From a bacterium (lineage in GTDB: Bacteria > JAMCPX01), in contig JAJYLN010000016.1 in assembly GCA_021787665.1 (NCBI GenBank), positions 1 to 58,103 of the forward strand: a stretch of DNA of 58,103 nucleotides, given 5' to 3'. Under the pieces are notes generated by a model. The model saw only the letters and a list, made by a program, of their open reading frames with translations, was not told where the DNA came from and ran no database searches. The position numbers and the translations under genes were made by a program. Numbering within the stretch: position 1 is the stretch's first letter; every line of letters begins with the position of its first letter. Positions 41,843 through 51,804 of this stretch are shown in pieces.

Positions 41843-42684
41843 GCTCCCTGAGCTATTTAAGGAGGCGTGCCATCAACGGGCTCATGCTTGTCCTGTCGTA
41901 CGGCTCCGCGCTCCTCGGCGTGGCCATGCTGCTTCTGATACTCCTTTATACGGTAGGGAGGGGCGCGGCGGCGATAAACTGGGACTTCTTCGTCCGGCTG
42001 CCAAGGCCTCCCGGGGAGACCGGTGGCGGTATCGCGAACGCCATTGTCGGAAGCTTTATCGTGGTGGGGGTAGCATCGGCCATGGCCATACCGGTCGGCA
42101 TCATGGCGGGGATATACCTGTCCGAGTTCGGAAGGGGAAGGTTCGCGTCTGTGGTACGGTATTTTGCGGACGTGCTGAACGGCATACCCTCCATCGTTGC
42201 AGGCATCGTGGCGTATGCGATCGTTGTCCTCCCGATGCACGGGTTCTCCGCGTTCTCCGGCGGCGTGGCGCTTGCCATACTCATGCTTCCCATCATCACC
42301 AGGACCAGCGAGGAGCTCCTGAAAACGGTGCCGGGCACGATACGGGAAGCGGCCCTTGCCCTCGGGATACCGCAGTGGAAGGTTACCATCTTCGTGGTCC
42401 TGAGGACTGCGCTGACCGGTATCATAACGGGTGTCATGCTCGCGGTCGCACGGGTCGGCGGGGAGACGGCCCCCCTGCTCTTCACGGCGTTCAACAACTC
42501 GTTCTTGAGCCTCAGGCTGGACCAGCCGATATCCACGATGACCGTGCTCATCTACAACTACGCGTCGTCCCCGTACCGGGACTGGAACGAGATAGCGTGG
42601 GGGGCAGCATTCGTCCTCATCGCCATCGTCCTCATCGTCAATGTGGTGTCGAAGCTATTTACAAAAACAAAATATGCTTTATAA
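41839..42684 (+). CDS. pstA: Phosphate ABC transporter permease PstA
   Basis: 281 aa from ATG at 41839, overlapping the pstC stop (ATGA). Six helices; [19 protein letters not shown] and [21 protein letters not shown] are typical. The reading frame is open far upstream inside pstC but that is shadow. Confidence 0.96.
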   Translation: MSSLSYLRRRAINGLMLVLSYGSALLGVAMLLLILLYTVGRGAAAINWDFFVRLPRPPGETGGGIANAIVGSFIVVGVASAMAIPVGIMAGIYLSEFGRGRFASVVRYFADVLNGIPSIVAGIVAYAIVVLPMHGFSAFSGGVALAILMLPIITRTSEELLKTVPGTIREAALALGIPQWKVTIFVVLRTALTGIITGVMLAVARVGGETAPLLFTAFNNSFLSLRLDQPISTMTVLIYNYASSPYRDWNEIAWGAAFVLIAIVLIVNVVSKLFTKTKYAL

Positions 42685-42692
42685 CTATAGGT

Positions 42693-43451
42693 ATGGCGAA
42701 GAAGCTTGTCATTGAGCACCTGAACGCGTGGTTCGGCGCTGTCCAGGCTATCAGGGACATCACCATCGATATCGAGGAGAACGGCGTGACCGCGGTCATA
42801 GGGCCGTCCGGGTGCGGCAAAACGACGTTCGTGAGGTGTCTGAACAGAATCCACGAGGTGGTCGACAACGCGATGGTGAGCGGCAGGGTCATGCTCGACG
42901 GCGTGGACATCTACTCGAAGACGAGCGACCCGGTGCTCGTGCGCAGGCGCATCGGCATGGTGTTCCAGAAGCCGAACCCCTTCCCTACCATGAGCATCTT
43001 CGAGAACGTCGCCGCCGGCGTGAAGCTCAACGGCGTCAGGCGGAAGGACAGGATTGCGGACACGGTGGAGCGGAGCCTCAAGAGCGCTGCCCTGTGGGAA
43101 GAAGTCAAGGACAAGCTCCATAAGCCTGCCACGACCCTGTCGGGCGGTCAGCAGCAGAGGCTCTGTATAGCGAGGACCATCGCAATAGAGCCGGAGGTCG
43201 TGCTGATGGACGAGCCCGCGTCGGCGCTCGACCCGATCTCGACCGCGCGTATCGAGGAGCTCATCCAGCAGATAAAGGAACGGTACACGATCGTCATCGT
43301 GACGCACAACATGCAGCAGGCCGCGAGGGTCTCGGATTATACCGGGTTCTTCCTCCTCGGCGAGCTCATAGAGTTCGACAGGACGTCCGACATCTTTACA
43401 AATCCAAGGGACAAGCGTACGGAAGACTATATAACGGGCAGGTTCGGATAA
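42693..43451 (+). CDS. pstB: Phosphate ABC transporter ATP-binding protein PstB
   Basis: 252 aa from ATG at 42693 ([15 protein letters not shown]). Walker [11 protein letters not shown]-loop [10 protein letters not shown], signature LSGGQQQRL, Walker B VVLMDEP, and the switch His in VTHNMQQA. The energy-coupling subunit. It begins 8 nt after pstA and 10 nt before phoU. Confidence 0.97.
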   Translation: MAKKLVIEHLNAWFGAVQAIRDITIDIEENGVTAVIGPSGCGKTTFVRCLNRIHEVVDNAMVSGRVMLDGVDIYSKTSDPVLVRRRIGMVFQKPNPFPTMSIFENVAAGVKLNGVRRKDRIADTVERSLKSAALWEEVKDKLHKPATTLSGGQQQRLCIARTIAIEPEVVLMDEPASALDPISTARIEELIQQIKERYTIVIVTHNMQQAARVSDYTGFFLLGELIEFDRTSDIFTNPRDKRTEDYITGRFG

Positions 43452-43461
43452 AGGAGAATCG

Positions 43462-44124
43462 ATGGAAAGAAAGTTTGACGAAGAGCTGAAGGAACTGTCG
43501 GGCATGCTGATGAAGATGGGCAGCCTCGCGCAGACCATGATTCACAAATCGGTCAAGGCGCTGACCGACAGGGACACGGTCATGCTCAACGAGGTCTATA
43601 AGCTCGAGGAGTCGGTCAATGCCATGCACGTCGAGATCGACGATTTCTGCCTCAAGCTCCTCGCCCTGCGGCAGCCCCAGGCCAGCGACCTGCGCATGAT
43701 AACCGCAGCGATCAAGATTAATACCGACCTCGAGAGACTCGGTGATCAGGCCGTCAACATAGCGCAGAGGACCGAGTCCCTGCTCGAGAGGCCCGTGATC
43801 AAGCCGCTCGTGGACATACCGCGGGAGTCCGCTATAGCGCAGAAGATGGTGAGCGACAGCCTCGACGCCTTCATCAGGAAGGACGTCAAGCTCGCGGAGG
43901 ACGTCCTCACGAGGGACGATACCATAGACGATATCAACAACCAGGTCTTCAGGGAGCTGCTCACCTATATGATGAGCGACCACGCGACCATCCCCACTGC
44001 CATCGATCTCATATTCGTATCGAAAAACCTCGAACGTATTGCGGACCACGCTACCAATATAGCAGAGGACGTCATATTCATGGTGATCGGCAAGGATATA
44101 CGTCACCACATGGCGATAACATGA
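43462..44124 (+). CDS. phoU: Phosphate signalling regulator PhoU
   Basis: 220 aa, all helical, two repeats of the PhoU three-helix bundle with metal-binding motifs (NTDLERLGDQAVNIAQR and SKNLERIADHATNIAED). It links PstSCAB activity to the PhoR/PhoB pathway. Its stop overlaps the bamD-like start by 4 nt. Confidence 0.96.
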   Translation: MERKFDEELKELSGMLMKMGSLAQTMIHKSVKALTDRDTVMLNEVYKLEESVNAMHVEIDDFCLKLLALRQPQASDLRMITAAIKINTDLERLGDQAVNIAQRTESLLERPVIKPLVDIPRESAIAQKMVSDSLDAFIRKDVKLAEDVLTRDDTIDDINNQVFRELLTYMMSDHATIPTAIDLIFVSKNLERIADHATNIAEDVIFMVIGKDIRHHMAIT

Positions 44125-44873
44125 AGATCGGAAGATACAGGGCCCTGTCGTTCGTACTGGTAGCTCTCGTGGCCGGCTGTGCGACCGCGCCCGTAAAGGA
44201 ACAGCCGGGCCCCCAGGGGTTCTACGACAAGGCGCTCAGCGAGCTCAAGGGCGGTTCGATATTCGGTACGGACTACGAGCAGGCCAGGGAGATCCTGAAC
44301 CGGATCATCGATACGTATCCGTATTCGACCTATGCCCCGCTCGCCCAGCTCCGCATCGCGGACACCTACTTCAAGGAGGGCAGGTACCTTGAGTCAGCGG
44401 AGGGGTACGAGCACTTCATCAAGATGTACCCCAATGACAGCAACATCCCCTACGCCATCTTCATGGAGGGAAAATCGTACCTCGACAACCAGAAGACATG
44501 GCTTTTCAAGAGCATACCGTACGACATAGACCAGACCGGCATCCGTAATGCGCTCGACGAATTCAGGTACATCGTGGGCAACTACCCGTCGTCGCACTAT
44601 GCCCCGAAGGCAAAGCAGTATGCTAAAAAGTGCGAGTACACGCTGGGGATGCACGATATGTATATAGCAGACTTCTACATACACGAGGGGCATTACGAGG
44701 CAGCCATCGGCAGGCTCAAGGAGGTCTACGACAAGTATCCGGAGGGCGGTCTCGGGGCAAGGGCGTTGTACAAGCTCGCCTCAGTCTACAAGAGTTTAGG
44801 AGCTTCGGAAGACTACCGGCAGGCCATGGAAATGCTGAAAGAGGCATACCCGGCAAGCAGCTATAACAAGTGA
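44121..44873 (+). CDS. bamD: BamD-like outer-membrane assembly lipoprotein
   Basis: 250 aa. Lipobox LVALVAGC with Cys at residue 20, then five TPR-like helical pairs (YEQAREILNRIIDTYPYSTYAPLAQLRIADTYFKEG is the typical first repeat, here given only in outline). BamD links BamA to its partners during beta-barrel insertion. It is the last gene of the pst operon by overlap, so part of its expression could depend on phosphate; normally bamD is expressed constitutively. Confidence 0.9.
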   Translation: MKIGRYRALSFVLVALVAGCATAPVKEQPGPQGFYDKALSELKGGSIFGTDYEQAREILNRIIDTYPYSTYAPLAQLRIADTYFKEGRYLESAEGYEHFIKMYPNDSNIPYAIFMEGKSYLDNQKTWLFKSIPYDIDQTGIRNALDEFRYIVGNYPSSHYAPKAKQYAKKCEYTLGMHDMYIADFYIHEGHYEAAIGRLKEVYDKYPEGGLGARALYKLASVYKSLGASEDYRQAMEMLKEAYPASSYNK

Positions 44874-44905
44874 TACCATGAGGGAGATATCGTGAGGTGG
44901 TCCGG

Positions 44906-45625
44906 ATGGACATGAGCGACAGGGAGCATTACAAGCTGGGCAAGGAATTCTTTCTCCGGAACAGCTACGATATCGCCCTCCAGCACCTCCTCCTGTTCGA
45001 GGAGAGGAACAAGGGCTTTGCGGACGTGTACAACATGCTGGGGGTCATATGCCATGTAAACGGGAAGATCAAGGACGCCATACAGTCCTTCGAGGAAGCC
45101 CTCAGGATAAACCCGGGGTACATGGAGGCGGCCACCAACCTGGCAGTCACGTTCAACGACATAGGCCAGTACGAGAAGGCGAAGGGCGTTCTGGAGAACG
45201 CGAAAAAGTCGTCCCATGCCGGCAGTATCAAGGAGATGGAGAACCGGCTCGTCAAATCGAAGCTGTCGAACATGCACGCGGAGATAGGGGACCTTTACGT
45301 GGAAATAAACGATATCGATGCAGCGATAGAGGAGTACAAGAAGGCATTGAAGCTCCAGCCGGCATTCGTCGACATAAAGACAAAGCTCGCCGTCGCCCTC
45401 AGGGAGAAGGGCATGATCGCGCAGGCGATCAAGGAACTGGAAGATGCGAAGTTCATCAATGCCGACTACCTGCCGGCACGTGCCAACCTCGGTATCATGT
45501 ACTACCTCATGAGCAGGCTCGACGATGCCGTGGCAGAATGGGAGAACGTCCTGAAGCATGACCCCGGTAACGGCATAGCCAGGATGTACCTGAATGCAGC
45601 GAGGAAGGAAAAGGAGAAGTCGTGA
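44906..45625 (+). CDS. TPR-repeat protein
   Basis: 239 aa from ATG at 44906 with GAGGTGG 5 nt upstream (GTG at 44897 is possible but carries that site inside it). At least five tetratricopeptide repeats (YNMLGVICHVNGKIKDAIQ; YMEAATNLAVTFNDIGQYEKA; AAIEEYKKALKLQPAF). No signal peptide, so it is cytoplasmic and probably a scaffold. It overlaps the LpoA-like gene by 4 nt (GTGA), and a link with envelope assembly is likely. Confidence 0.85.
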   Translation: MDMSDREHYKLGKEFFLRNSYDIALQHLLLFEERNKGFADVYNMLGVICHVNGKIKDAIQSFEEALRINPGYMEAATNLAVTFNDIGQYEKAKGVLENAKKSSHAGSIKEMENRLVKSKLSNMHAEIGDLYVEINDIDAAIEEYKKALKLQPAFVDIKTKLAVALREKGMIAQAIKELEDAKFINADYLPARANLGIMYYLMSRLDDAVAEWENVLKHDPGNGIARMYLNAARKEKEKS

Positions 45626-47559
45626 AGCGCGGGAAGAAGCATAGTTTGCGTCGCTCCATCGCGTACGCTGTCGTGGCGGGCATCGCGGCTGTTCTGGCGG
45701 GCTGTGTTACCAGGATGGTCAACTATCAGGGCGTACACATGAGCGCGAGCAGGGCGATCGATCTCGTGGAACAGAAGGCAGAGCGGCGGGAAGCCCGCAA
45801 GGACTACCGGGGTGCCGTCGAACTCTATGCATCGATACCGTCTATCGATACCAGGAGCTCGCGGGCGCCGTACGGTCTGCTGAAGGCCGCTGACCTCGCC
45901 TTGCACATGGACGCGTACGGGCAGGCATCCTCGTACTACCGTGCTGTAATCGACAGCTATGCCGGAAGCGACTACGCGGACGATGCGAGGATAGGCGTGA
46001 ACGTGGTGGCCATGAGGGAAAAAAAGTTTACGGATGCCATCGCCGGCTTCAACGCCATCGTGCACGGGCTGAGCGGCGAGCGTAAGGGCAGGGCGTACTT
46101 CCTGCTGGGAGAGTCCTGCTACGATACCGGGGCGTACCGGGACGCCTTCGAGGCGCTGGCGCACGCATCGGCCCATTTCGAGAGTGATAAGGAAAAGGAA
46201 CTCGCGCGACTCCTGCTCAGAAAGGTGGTCAGGGAGCGCCTGGCAGAAGCCGACCTGCAGCAACTGCTGCAGGGCAGCTATGGGACGTACGTGATGTCGC
46301 TCCTGAGGCTCAAGCTTGCGCAGGACCTGTTTTCGTCGAACAAGTACCGGCAGGCACTGGATCTCGTCAATGCCGTAATCGCGTCCGGTATCAGCGCACC
46401 GGACGTCATGAACAGCGCTGTGTCCCTGAGACGGGAGATAGCCGACATAACGCAGGTCGATATGACCAGCGTGGGTTGTATCCTGCCGCTCAGCGGAGAC
46501 TTCGGTCCCTACGGACAACAGGTATTGAACGGCATCGAGCTTGCGCTCGGGTTGTTCAGCTCCACTGCCTCGCGGTACACCCTCTATATCATGGACTCCA
46601 GAGGCATACCGGAGCTGGCAGCCAGGGAGGCCAGCGAGCTTGTCAAAAAGGACCATGTAGCTGCAGTTATCGGTCCCCTGCTCAACAGCACGGCCCAGGA
46701 GGCTGCCTATAAGCTCCAGGGTTACGGTGTCCCGATGGTCAGTCTGAGCCAGAAGTCCGACATAACGGCGACCGGTGACTACATTTTTCAGGACAGCCTT
46801 ACGCCGGAGGACCAAGCGCAGAACATCGTGAGCTACGCGATGGTGAGTCTCGGGATCAAGCAGTTTGCGGTCCTCTATCCGGAGAGTACGTACGGCGAAG
46901 ACATGATGAGGGCATTCGTAAAGCAGGTGATCGGGCACGGCGGCATGATCACCGCGCTCGAAGGATATTCACCCGCGGAGACCGACTTCAAAACACAGAT
47001 AAAAAAACTGGTGGGTACCTACTATCTCGACCTCAGGAAGCAGGACATCAAGAAGCTTCCCGCGGACCAGAAGGACCATCCACCGCCCCTTATCGATTTT
47101 TCCGCTATCTTCATACCCGACTATTATGAAAAGGTCGCCATGATAGCGCCCCAGCTCCTCTACTATGATATCAACAACGTCCAGCTTCTCGGGGGCAACG
47201 GCTGGAGCGGAGAAGGGCTCATCCGGATGGGCGGCCGGTATGTGGACGGTGCCGTTTACACGGACGGGTTCTTCACACAGGGCACGGCCGGGAACACCGG
47301 GCCTTTCGTCGATGCGTACCGGTCCCTGTTCCACAGCGATCCGAACATACTCTCCGCTCTCGGGTACGACACGGCGAGGATAGTCACCGGGGCCCTGTAT
47401 GACGCAGTGAACAGGATGGACATCAGGAACAATCTGCTCGGGATAAAGGACTTCCGGGGAGTTACCGGGGTGACCTCGTACAGCGGAAGCAGGGTGCCCG
47501 TCAAAAGGCTTTACTTGTTGAAGGTACATGGTAAGAAGATAGTCGAGGTACCACGCTGA
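45622..47559 (+). CDS. LpoA-like penicillin-binding protein activator / periplasmic-binding-fold lipoprotein
   Basis: 645 aa from GTG at 45622. Lipoprotein signal with lipobox AAVLAGC. Residues about 50-270 are helical TPR-type; about 285-640 is a type I periplasmic-binding fold (VGCILPLSGDFGPYGQQVLNGIELAL; AAVIGPLLNSTAQEA; FAVLYPESTYGEDMM). This two-part layout is that of LpoA, which activates PBP1A from the outer membrane. It could also be a Leu-type binding receptor, but the TPR half and lipid anchor favour LpoA. Confidence 0.85.
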   Translation: MKRGKKHSLRRSIAYAVVAGIAAVLAGCVTRMVNYQGVHMSASRAIDLVEQKAERREARKDYRGAVELYASIPSIDTRSSRAPYGLLKAADLALHMDAYGQASSYYRAVIDSYAGSDYADDARIGVNVVAMREKKFTDAIAGFNAIVHGLSGERKGRAYFLLGESCYDTGAYRDAFEALAHASAHFESDKEKELARLLLRKVVRERLAEADLQQLLQGSYGTYVMSLLRLKLAQDLFSSNKYRQALDLVNAVIASGISAPDVMNSAVSLRREIADITQVDMTSVGCILPLSGDFGPYGQQVLNGIELALGLFSSTASRYTLYIMDSRGIPELAAREASELVKKDHVAAVIGPLLNSTAQEAAYKLQGYGVPMVSLSQKSDITATGDYIFQDSLTPEDQAQNIVSYAMVSLGIKQFAVLYPESTYGEDMMRAFVKQVIGHGGMITALEGYSPAETDFKTQIKKLVGTYYLDLRKQDIKKLPADQKDHPPPLIDFSAIFIPDYYEKVAMIAPQLLYYDINNVQLLGGNGWSGEGLIRMGGRYVDGAVYTDGFFTQGTAGNTGPFVDAYRSLFHSDPNILSALGYDTARIVTGALYDAVNRMDIRNNLLGIKDFRGVTGVTSYSGSRVPVKRLYLLKVHGKKIVEVPR

Positions 47560-47595
47560 GGTCGTACGACGAAATTGAAGGATTTAAGGAAAACC

Positions 47596-48000
47596 ATGCA
47601 AGGGATGGACTTCACGGACTTTACCATCAAAACGATTGAGAGCTGGCTCGAAGAGGACGTGAGCGTCCCCGTCATAAAGAGCGACATCTACGAGAAAAAC
47701 AGGGAACTCGTCATAGAGATGGACATCCCGGGCATCGACACGGACAGCATGGAGTGCTTCATCCAGAGTAGTATTATCTATGTCCGGGGAATAAAGGCCG
47801 AGACGGTAGCGCCGGACGTCGTGCGATACGACCAGATCGAGAGATCGTTCGGCAATTTCACCAAGGCGATACCGATACCGATCACGTGCGATACCAGGGA
47901 CGTGAGGGCCGTTTTGAAGAACGGGGTGTTGAAGATTATCTTAAAGAAGATAGAGGAGCGAAGGCACGCGAAGGCGCACATAAAAGTAGAGAGAGGATAA
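47596..48000 (+). CDS. Hsp20/alpha-crystallin family small heat-shock protein
   Basis: 134 aa from ATG at 47596 with AAGGAAAACC in front; a TTG at 47575 is less likely. Alpha-crystallin domain about 35-125 with SDIYEKNRELVIEMDIPGI at its start and AVLKNGVLKIILKK at its end. It binds unfolding proteins without ATP. The gene stands 3 nt before lon, a chaperone-protease pair that may answer to heat or misfolding together. Confidence 0.92.
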   Translation: MQGMDFTDFTIKTIESWLEEDVSVPVIKSDIYEKNRELVIEMDIPGIDTDSMECFIQSSIIYVRGIKAETVAPDVVRYDQIERSFGNFTKAIPIPITCDTRDVRAVLKNGVLKIILKKIEERRHAKAHIKVERG

Positions 48001-48003
48001 CCC

Positions 48004-50463
48004 ATGGCTGAAGAAGTAGAAATAAAACAGACGAACGAGCAGTCCCAGGAAAAGCTCAAGATACCGTCGGAGCTGCCGCTTGTCCCGATACGGGACATTG
48101 TGCTCTTCCCGAACATGATCCTTCCTCTCTTCGTGGGGAGGGAGGCGTCCATCTCCGCGATAGACTTCGCGCTTACGAAGGAGCGGCTCGTCGCCTTCTC
48201 GGTGCAGAAGGACATGAACGAAGAGGCCCCGGCGCCGGACGGCATATTCCCTATCGGCACGGTGGGCTCCATTACCAGAATGCTCAAGTTGCCTGACGGA
48301 AGGGTCAAGATACTCATCCAGGGCCTGTCCAGGATACGCATAAAGGAGTACAAGCAGATCCAGCCGTTCTTCTCCGTTTCCGTAGACATCATCCAGGACG
48401 ATCCGGTCAGCGAGACCGTGGAGGTGCAGGCACTCACGAGGACGGTAAAAGAGCAGGTCGAGAAGGTTGTCTCGATGGGCAAGGCGATACAGCCGGACGC
48501 GCTCATCCTGATAGAGAACATAGGCGACGCGGGCAAGATAGCCGACATCATCGTGACAAACTACGGCCTGAAGACCGTTGACCTCCAGGCGTTCCTCGAG
48601 ATCGTAGACCCGGTCGAGCGGCTCAAAAAGGTCATCGACATGCAGAACAAGGAGATCGAGCTCCTGACCGTGCAGGCCAAGATACAATCCCAGGCGAGAG
48701 AGGAGATGGGCAAGGTCCAGAGGGAATACTTCCTGCGGGAGCAGTTGAAGGCCATCAAGGGCGAGCTCGGAGAGATAGACGAGAAAGAGAAAGACATCCA
48801 GGACTTCAAGAACAAGATAAAGAAGTCCAACATGCCCAGGGAGGTAGAGGAAGAGGCGAACAGCCAGCTCAACAGGCTCGAGATGATGCACCCGGACTCC
48901 GCAGAGGCATCGATCGTGCGGACGTACCTCGAATGGCTCGTGGACATCCCCTGGACGAAGCAGACGAAGGAGAATATCGATATCAACCATGCGCGGAAAG
49001 TCCTCGACGAGGACCACTATGATCTCGAGAAGGTCAAGGATCGCATCCTCGAGTACCTCTCCGTCAGGAGGCTGAAGCAGAAAATTAAAGGACCGATCCT
49101 GTGCTTTGTCGGCCCCCCCGGCGTGGGCAAGACGTCGTTGGGCAGGTCGATCGCGCGGGCCCTGAACAGAAAGTTCGTGAGGATGTCTCTCGGCGGCATA
49201 CGGGACGAGGCCGAGATACGGGGACACCGGAGGACATACATCGGCGCGATGCCGGGCAGGATCATCCAGGGCATCAAGCAGGCAGGCACGAATAACCCGG
49301 TATTCATGCTCGACGAGATCGACAAGGTGGGCACGGACTTCAGGGGCGATCCCTCGTCCGCGCTTCTCGAGGTGCTCGACCCGGAGCAGAATTATACCTT
49401 CTCAGACAACTATCTGAACGTGCCCTATGACCTCAGCAACGTCCTCTTCATAACGACCGCCAACGTCATGGACCCCATACCGCCCGCCCTGCGGGACAGG
49501 ATGGAGGTCATTACCCTGTCAGGTTACACCGACGAGGAGAAGCTCCGCATCGCGAAGAAATTCATCGTACCGAGGCAGGAGGAGGAGACCGGCGTCGGAA
49601 AGGACAAGGTGTCCTTCGATGACGAGGCCCTGCTCTTCATCACCAACAGCTACACGAGGGAGGCCGGGCTGAGGAACCTCGAGAGGGAGGTCTCGTCCGT
49701 CTTCAGGAAAATCGCCCAGAAGATCGCGGAGGGCGAGAAGCCGCCGTTCAAGGTCACCAGAGACCTCGTCAGGAAGTTCCTCGGTGTGCCCAAGACGGCC
49801 CCGGAAGAGCTGATGACGAAAGACGAGGTCGGCATAGCGACCGGGCTGGCGTGGACGCCCTATGGAGGGGACGTGCTCTACATAGAGGTCACGACCATGA
49901 AGGGCAAGGGCAGACTGACCCTCACGGGCCAGCTCGGGGACGTCATGAAGGAATCGGCGATGGCGGCGGTGAGCTATCTCAGGGCGAACGCGGGCAAGCT
50001 TGGTATGGACGCCTCCAGGTTCGATACGCTCGATATTCACATTCATATTCCTGCAGGAGCCATCCCCAAGGATGGTCCCTCGGCCGGCATCACGATGGCC
50101 GTAGCGACCGCGTCGGCGCTGACCGGCGAAAAAGTGAGAAAAGACTTTGCGATGACCGGAGAGATTACCCTCAGGGGCAACGTCCTCCCCATCGGGGGGC
50201 TCAAGGAAAAGTCACTCGCCGCGCTCAGGGCAAAGATATACAAAGTCATCATACCGGAGGCCAATAAGCCGGATCTCGAAGAGTTGCCGGACTATATCAA
50301 GGAAAAGATCGAGTTTATTCCGGTCACCCACATCAGGGAAGTCCTGTCACAACTGCTCGTCAACGGTACTGCGGATGTCAAGAGGACAAGGGGCAGGCGC
50401 AACGATAGTGAAAGGTTGGGAAGAGCTAAAGCTGATACAAGGCATACGCGCTCGCGCCGGTAG
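48004..50463 (+). CDS. lon: ATP-dependent protease Lon
   Basis: 819 aa. N-domain (LPLVPIRDIVLFPNMILPL), Walker A GPPGVGKT near residue 370, Walker B VFMLDEIDKVG, sensor region and the protease domain with Ser in KDGPSAGITM (about 689) and Lys in GGLKEKSLAAL (about 734). Full length. The C-terminus carries an extra basic, low-complexity tail of about 30 residues after LSQLLVNG that overlaps thiL by 56 nt; normal Lon ends near there. Confidence 0.97.
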   Translation: MAEEVEIKQTNEQSQEKLKIPSELPLVPIRDIVLFPNMILPLFVGREASISAIDFALTKERLVAFSVQKDMNEEAPAPDGIFPIGTVGSITRMLKLPDGRVKILIQGLSRIRIKEYKQIQPFFSVSVDIIQDDPVSETVEVQALTRTVKEQVEKVVSMGKAIQPDALILIENIGDAGKIADIIVTNYGLKTVDLQAFLEIVDPVERLKKVIDMQNKEIELLTVQAKIQSQAREEMGKVQREYFLREQLKAIKGELGEIDEKEKDIQDFKNKIKKSNMPREVEEEANSQLNRLEMMHPDSAEASIVRTYLEWLVDIPWTKQTKENIDINHARKVLDEDHYDLEKVKDRILEYLSVRRLKQKIKGPILCFVGPPGVGKTSLGRSIARALNRKFVRMSLGGIRDEAEIRGHRRTYIGAMPGRIIQGIKQAGTNNPVFMLDEIDKVGTDFRGDPSSALLEVLDPEQNYTFSDNYLNVPYDLSNVLFITTANVMDPIPPALRDRMEVITLSGYTDEEKLRIAKKFIVPRQEEETGVGKDKVSFDDEALLFITNSYTREAGLRNLEREVSSVFRKIAQKIAEGEKPPFKVTRDLVRKFLGVPKTAPEELMTKDEVGIATGLAWTPYGGDVLYIEVTTMKGKGRLTLTGQLGDVMKESAMAAVSYLRANAGKLGMDASRFDTLDIHIHIPAGAIPKDGPSAGITMAVATASALTGEKVRKDFAMTGEITLRGNVLPIGGLKEKSLAALRAKIYKVIIPEANKPDLEELPDYIKEKIEFIPVTHIREVLSQLLVNGTADVKRTRGRRNDSERLGRAKADTRHTRSRR

Positions 50464-51382
50464 TGCCGGGCACGGAGTGCTGCTCGGTATCGGCGACGAT
50501 ACCGCTGTGGTAAAGACACCGGCGGGCGGTAGGCTACTCTGCACGGTCGACAGCATCGTCGACGGCGTCCACTTCCTCGGCGATCTCAACAGATGGGACT
50601 CTGCCGGCAGGAGGGCGCTCGGCGCAGCAGTCAGCGACATCGCCGCCATGGGGGGGGTGCCGCTCTACGTGATGCTCTCCCTGTTCCTGCCGGGCGGTTT
50701 CCCGGCGCGGCGCGTCGACAGGTTCATGGACGGCTTTATGTCACGTGCGCGCGAGTACGGGATACGTCTCATCGGAGGCAACATCGCGGCCACACACGGC
50801 AGCTTTGCAGCGGACACCGTCATCATAGGGAAAGCCTACCGGGGCAGGTTCGTCAGGAGGAGCGGGGCCCGGGAGGGCGATGCGATCTGCATCGCGGGCA
50901 CGACCGGCGAAGCCATGGCCGGACTGGATCTGATTCGGCTGAAGGACACCAGGTCGTACCCCGTGCTGATCAGAAGGTACCTCGAGCCTTCCCCGATGCT
51001 GAACGAGGGCACCCGCATCGTTGACACGGTAGCTCCGACCTCGATGATAGATGTATCGGACGGGCTGCTGCAGGATCTGTCCCATATACTCGAAGAGAGC
51101 GGGAGGGGCGCACGGATAGATCTCGACCGTGTGCCAGTAACGGAGGGTGTGAAATACGCAGCTAGGCTGCTCGGGAAATCGCCCTATGCTTATGTTTTGA
51201 CAGGCGGTGACGACTATGTTCTACTCTTTACCGTTCCGGCGGAAAGGTACAGGAGGAGGATTAGCGGCACCGAGATATACCGTATCGGAGAGATCGTAAA
51301 GCGCAGCGGCATCGCGTTCTACGAGTACGGCAGGAAGGTGTCCCTGAATCTTGATACGACCGGGTACGTGCATCAGGGTTAG
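50408..51382 (+). CDS. thiL: Thiamine-monophosphate kinase
   Basis: 324 aa from GTG at 50408 (VKGWEELKLIQGI); ATG at 50375 gives 335 aa but overlaps lon by 89 nt. ThiL signatures: GIGDDTAVV, AVSDIAAMGGVPLYVMLS and GGNIAATHG. It phosphorylates thiamine monophosphate to the diphosphate. No other thi gene is present. The start is the uncertain part because lon and thiL share up to 89 nt in different frames and the ribosome site is weak. Confidence 0.9.
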   Translation: MKGWEELKLIQGIRARAGSAGHGVLLGIGDDTAVVKTPAGGRLLCTVDSIVDGVHFLGDLNRWDSAGRRALGAAVSDIAAMGGVPLYVMLSLFLPGGFPARRVDRFMDGFMSRAREYGIRLIGGNIAATHGSFAADTVIIGKAYRGRFVRRSGAREGDAICIAGTTGEAMAGLDLIRLKDTRSYPVLIRRYLEPSPMLNEGTRIVDTVAPTSMIDVSDGLLQDLSHILEESGRGARIDLDRVPVTEGVKYAARLLGKSPYAYVLTGGDDYVLLFTVPAERYRRRISGTEIYRIGEIVKRSGIAFYEYGRKVSLNLDTTGYVHQG

Positions 51383-51393
51383 GCAGGGGGACC

Positions 51394-51804
51394 ATGATGG
51401 AGAAGGACAAGCTCAGAAAGCTGCTGACCGAGGTGCAGGAGGGTACGCGGGGAGTGGACGATGCGGTCAGGATAATGAGGCACCTGCCCTTCATCGACAT
51501 CGGCTTTGCAAAGTACGATACCCATCGGTCCCTCAGACAAGGCTTCCCGGAAGTCATCTTCGGACAGGGAAAGACGGACACACAGATAGTGAAGCTGTGC
51601 AGGGTTGCCCGGAGCACGGGTAACAGGGTGATGGTAACGCGGATCGGTGCTGCTGCGGCGCGCCGCGTGGAGCGCGCAATACCGGGGTTCAGGTATCACC
51701 GCAGTGCACGGATGCTCACCCACGGGAAAGTGAAGGAAGAGAGGAGAGGAGAGGAGAGGAATCTTGATCGTCACGGCAGGGACTACCGACATACCCGCTG
51801 CTGA
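51394..51804 (+). CDS. larB: LarB-like protein, N-terminal half (frame interrupted at an AGAGG repeat)
   Basis: 136 aa as read. LarB carboxylates and hydrolyses nicotinic acid adenine dinucleotide on the way to the nickel-pincer nucleotide cofactor of lactate racemase. This half has the family start: [30 protein letters not shown]-type sequence with [14 protein letters not shown] as its most telling motif. After [10 protein letters not shown] the frame meets four AGAGG units (51740-51759) and goes on into unrelated sequence until 51804. The C-terminal half continues in the next frame. No larA, larC or larE is in the window. Confidence 0.8.
   Translation: MMEKDKLRKLLTEVQEGTRGVDDAVRIMRHLPFIDIGFAKYDTHRSLRQGFPEVIFGQGKTDTQIVKLCRVARSTGNRVMVTRIGAAAARRVERAIPGFRYHRSARMLTHGKVKEERRGEERNLDRHGRDYRHTRC
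51740..51759 (+). repeat. Pentanucleotide repeat (AGAGG)4 inside larB
   Basis: Four perfect AGAGG units. The N-terminal frame and the C-terminal frame of larB are offset by one: adding one unit (five copies), or removing two, would bring them into one ORF, while four and three copies leave it split. The tract is also a strong Shine-Dalgarno-like sequence for the TTG at 51764. Confidence 0.8.
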
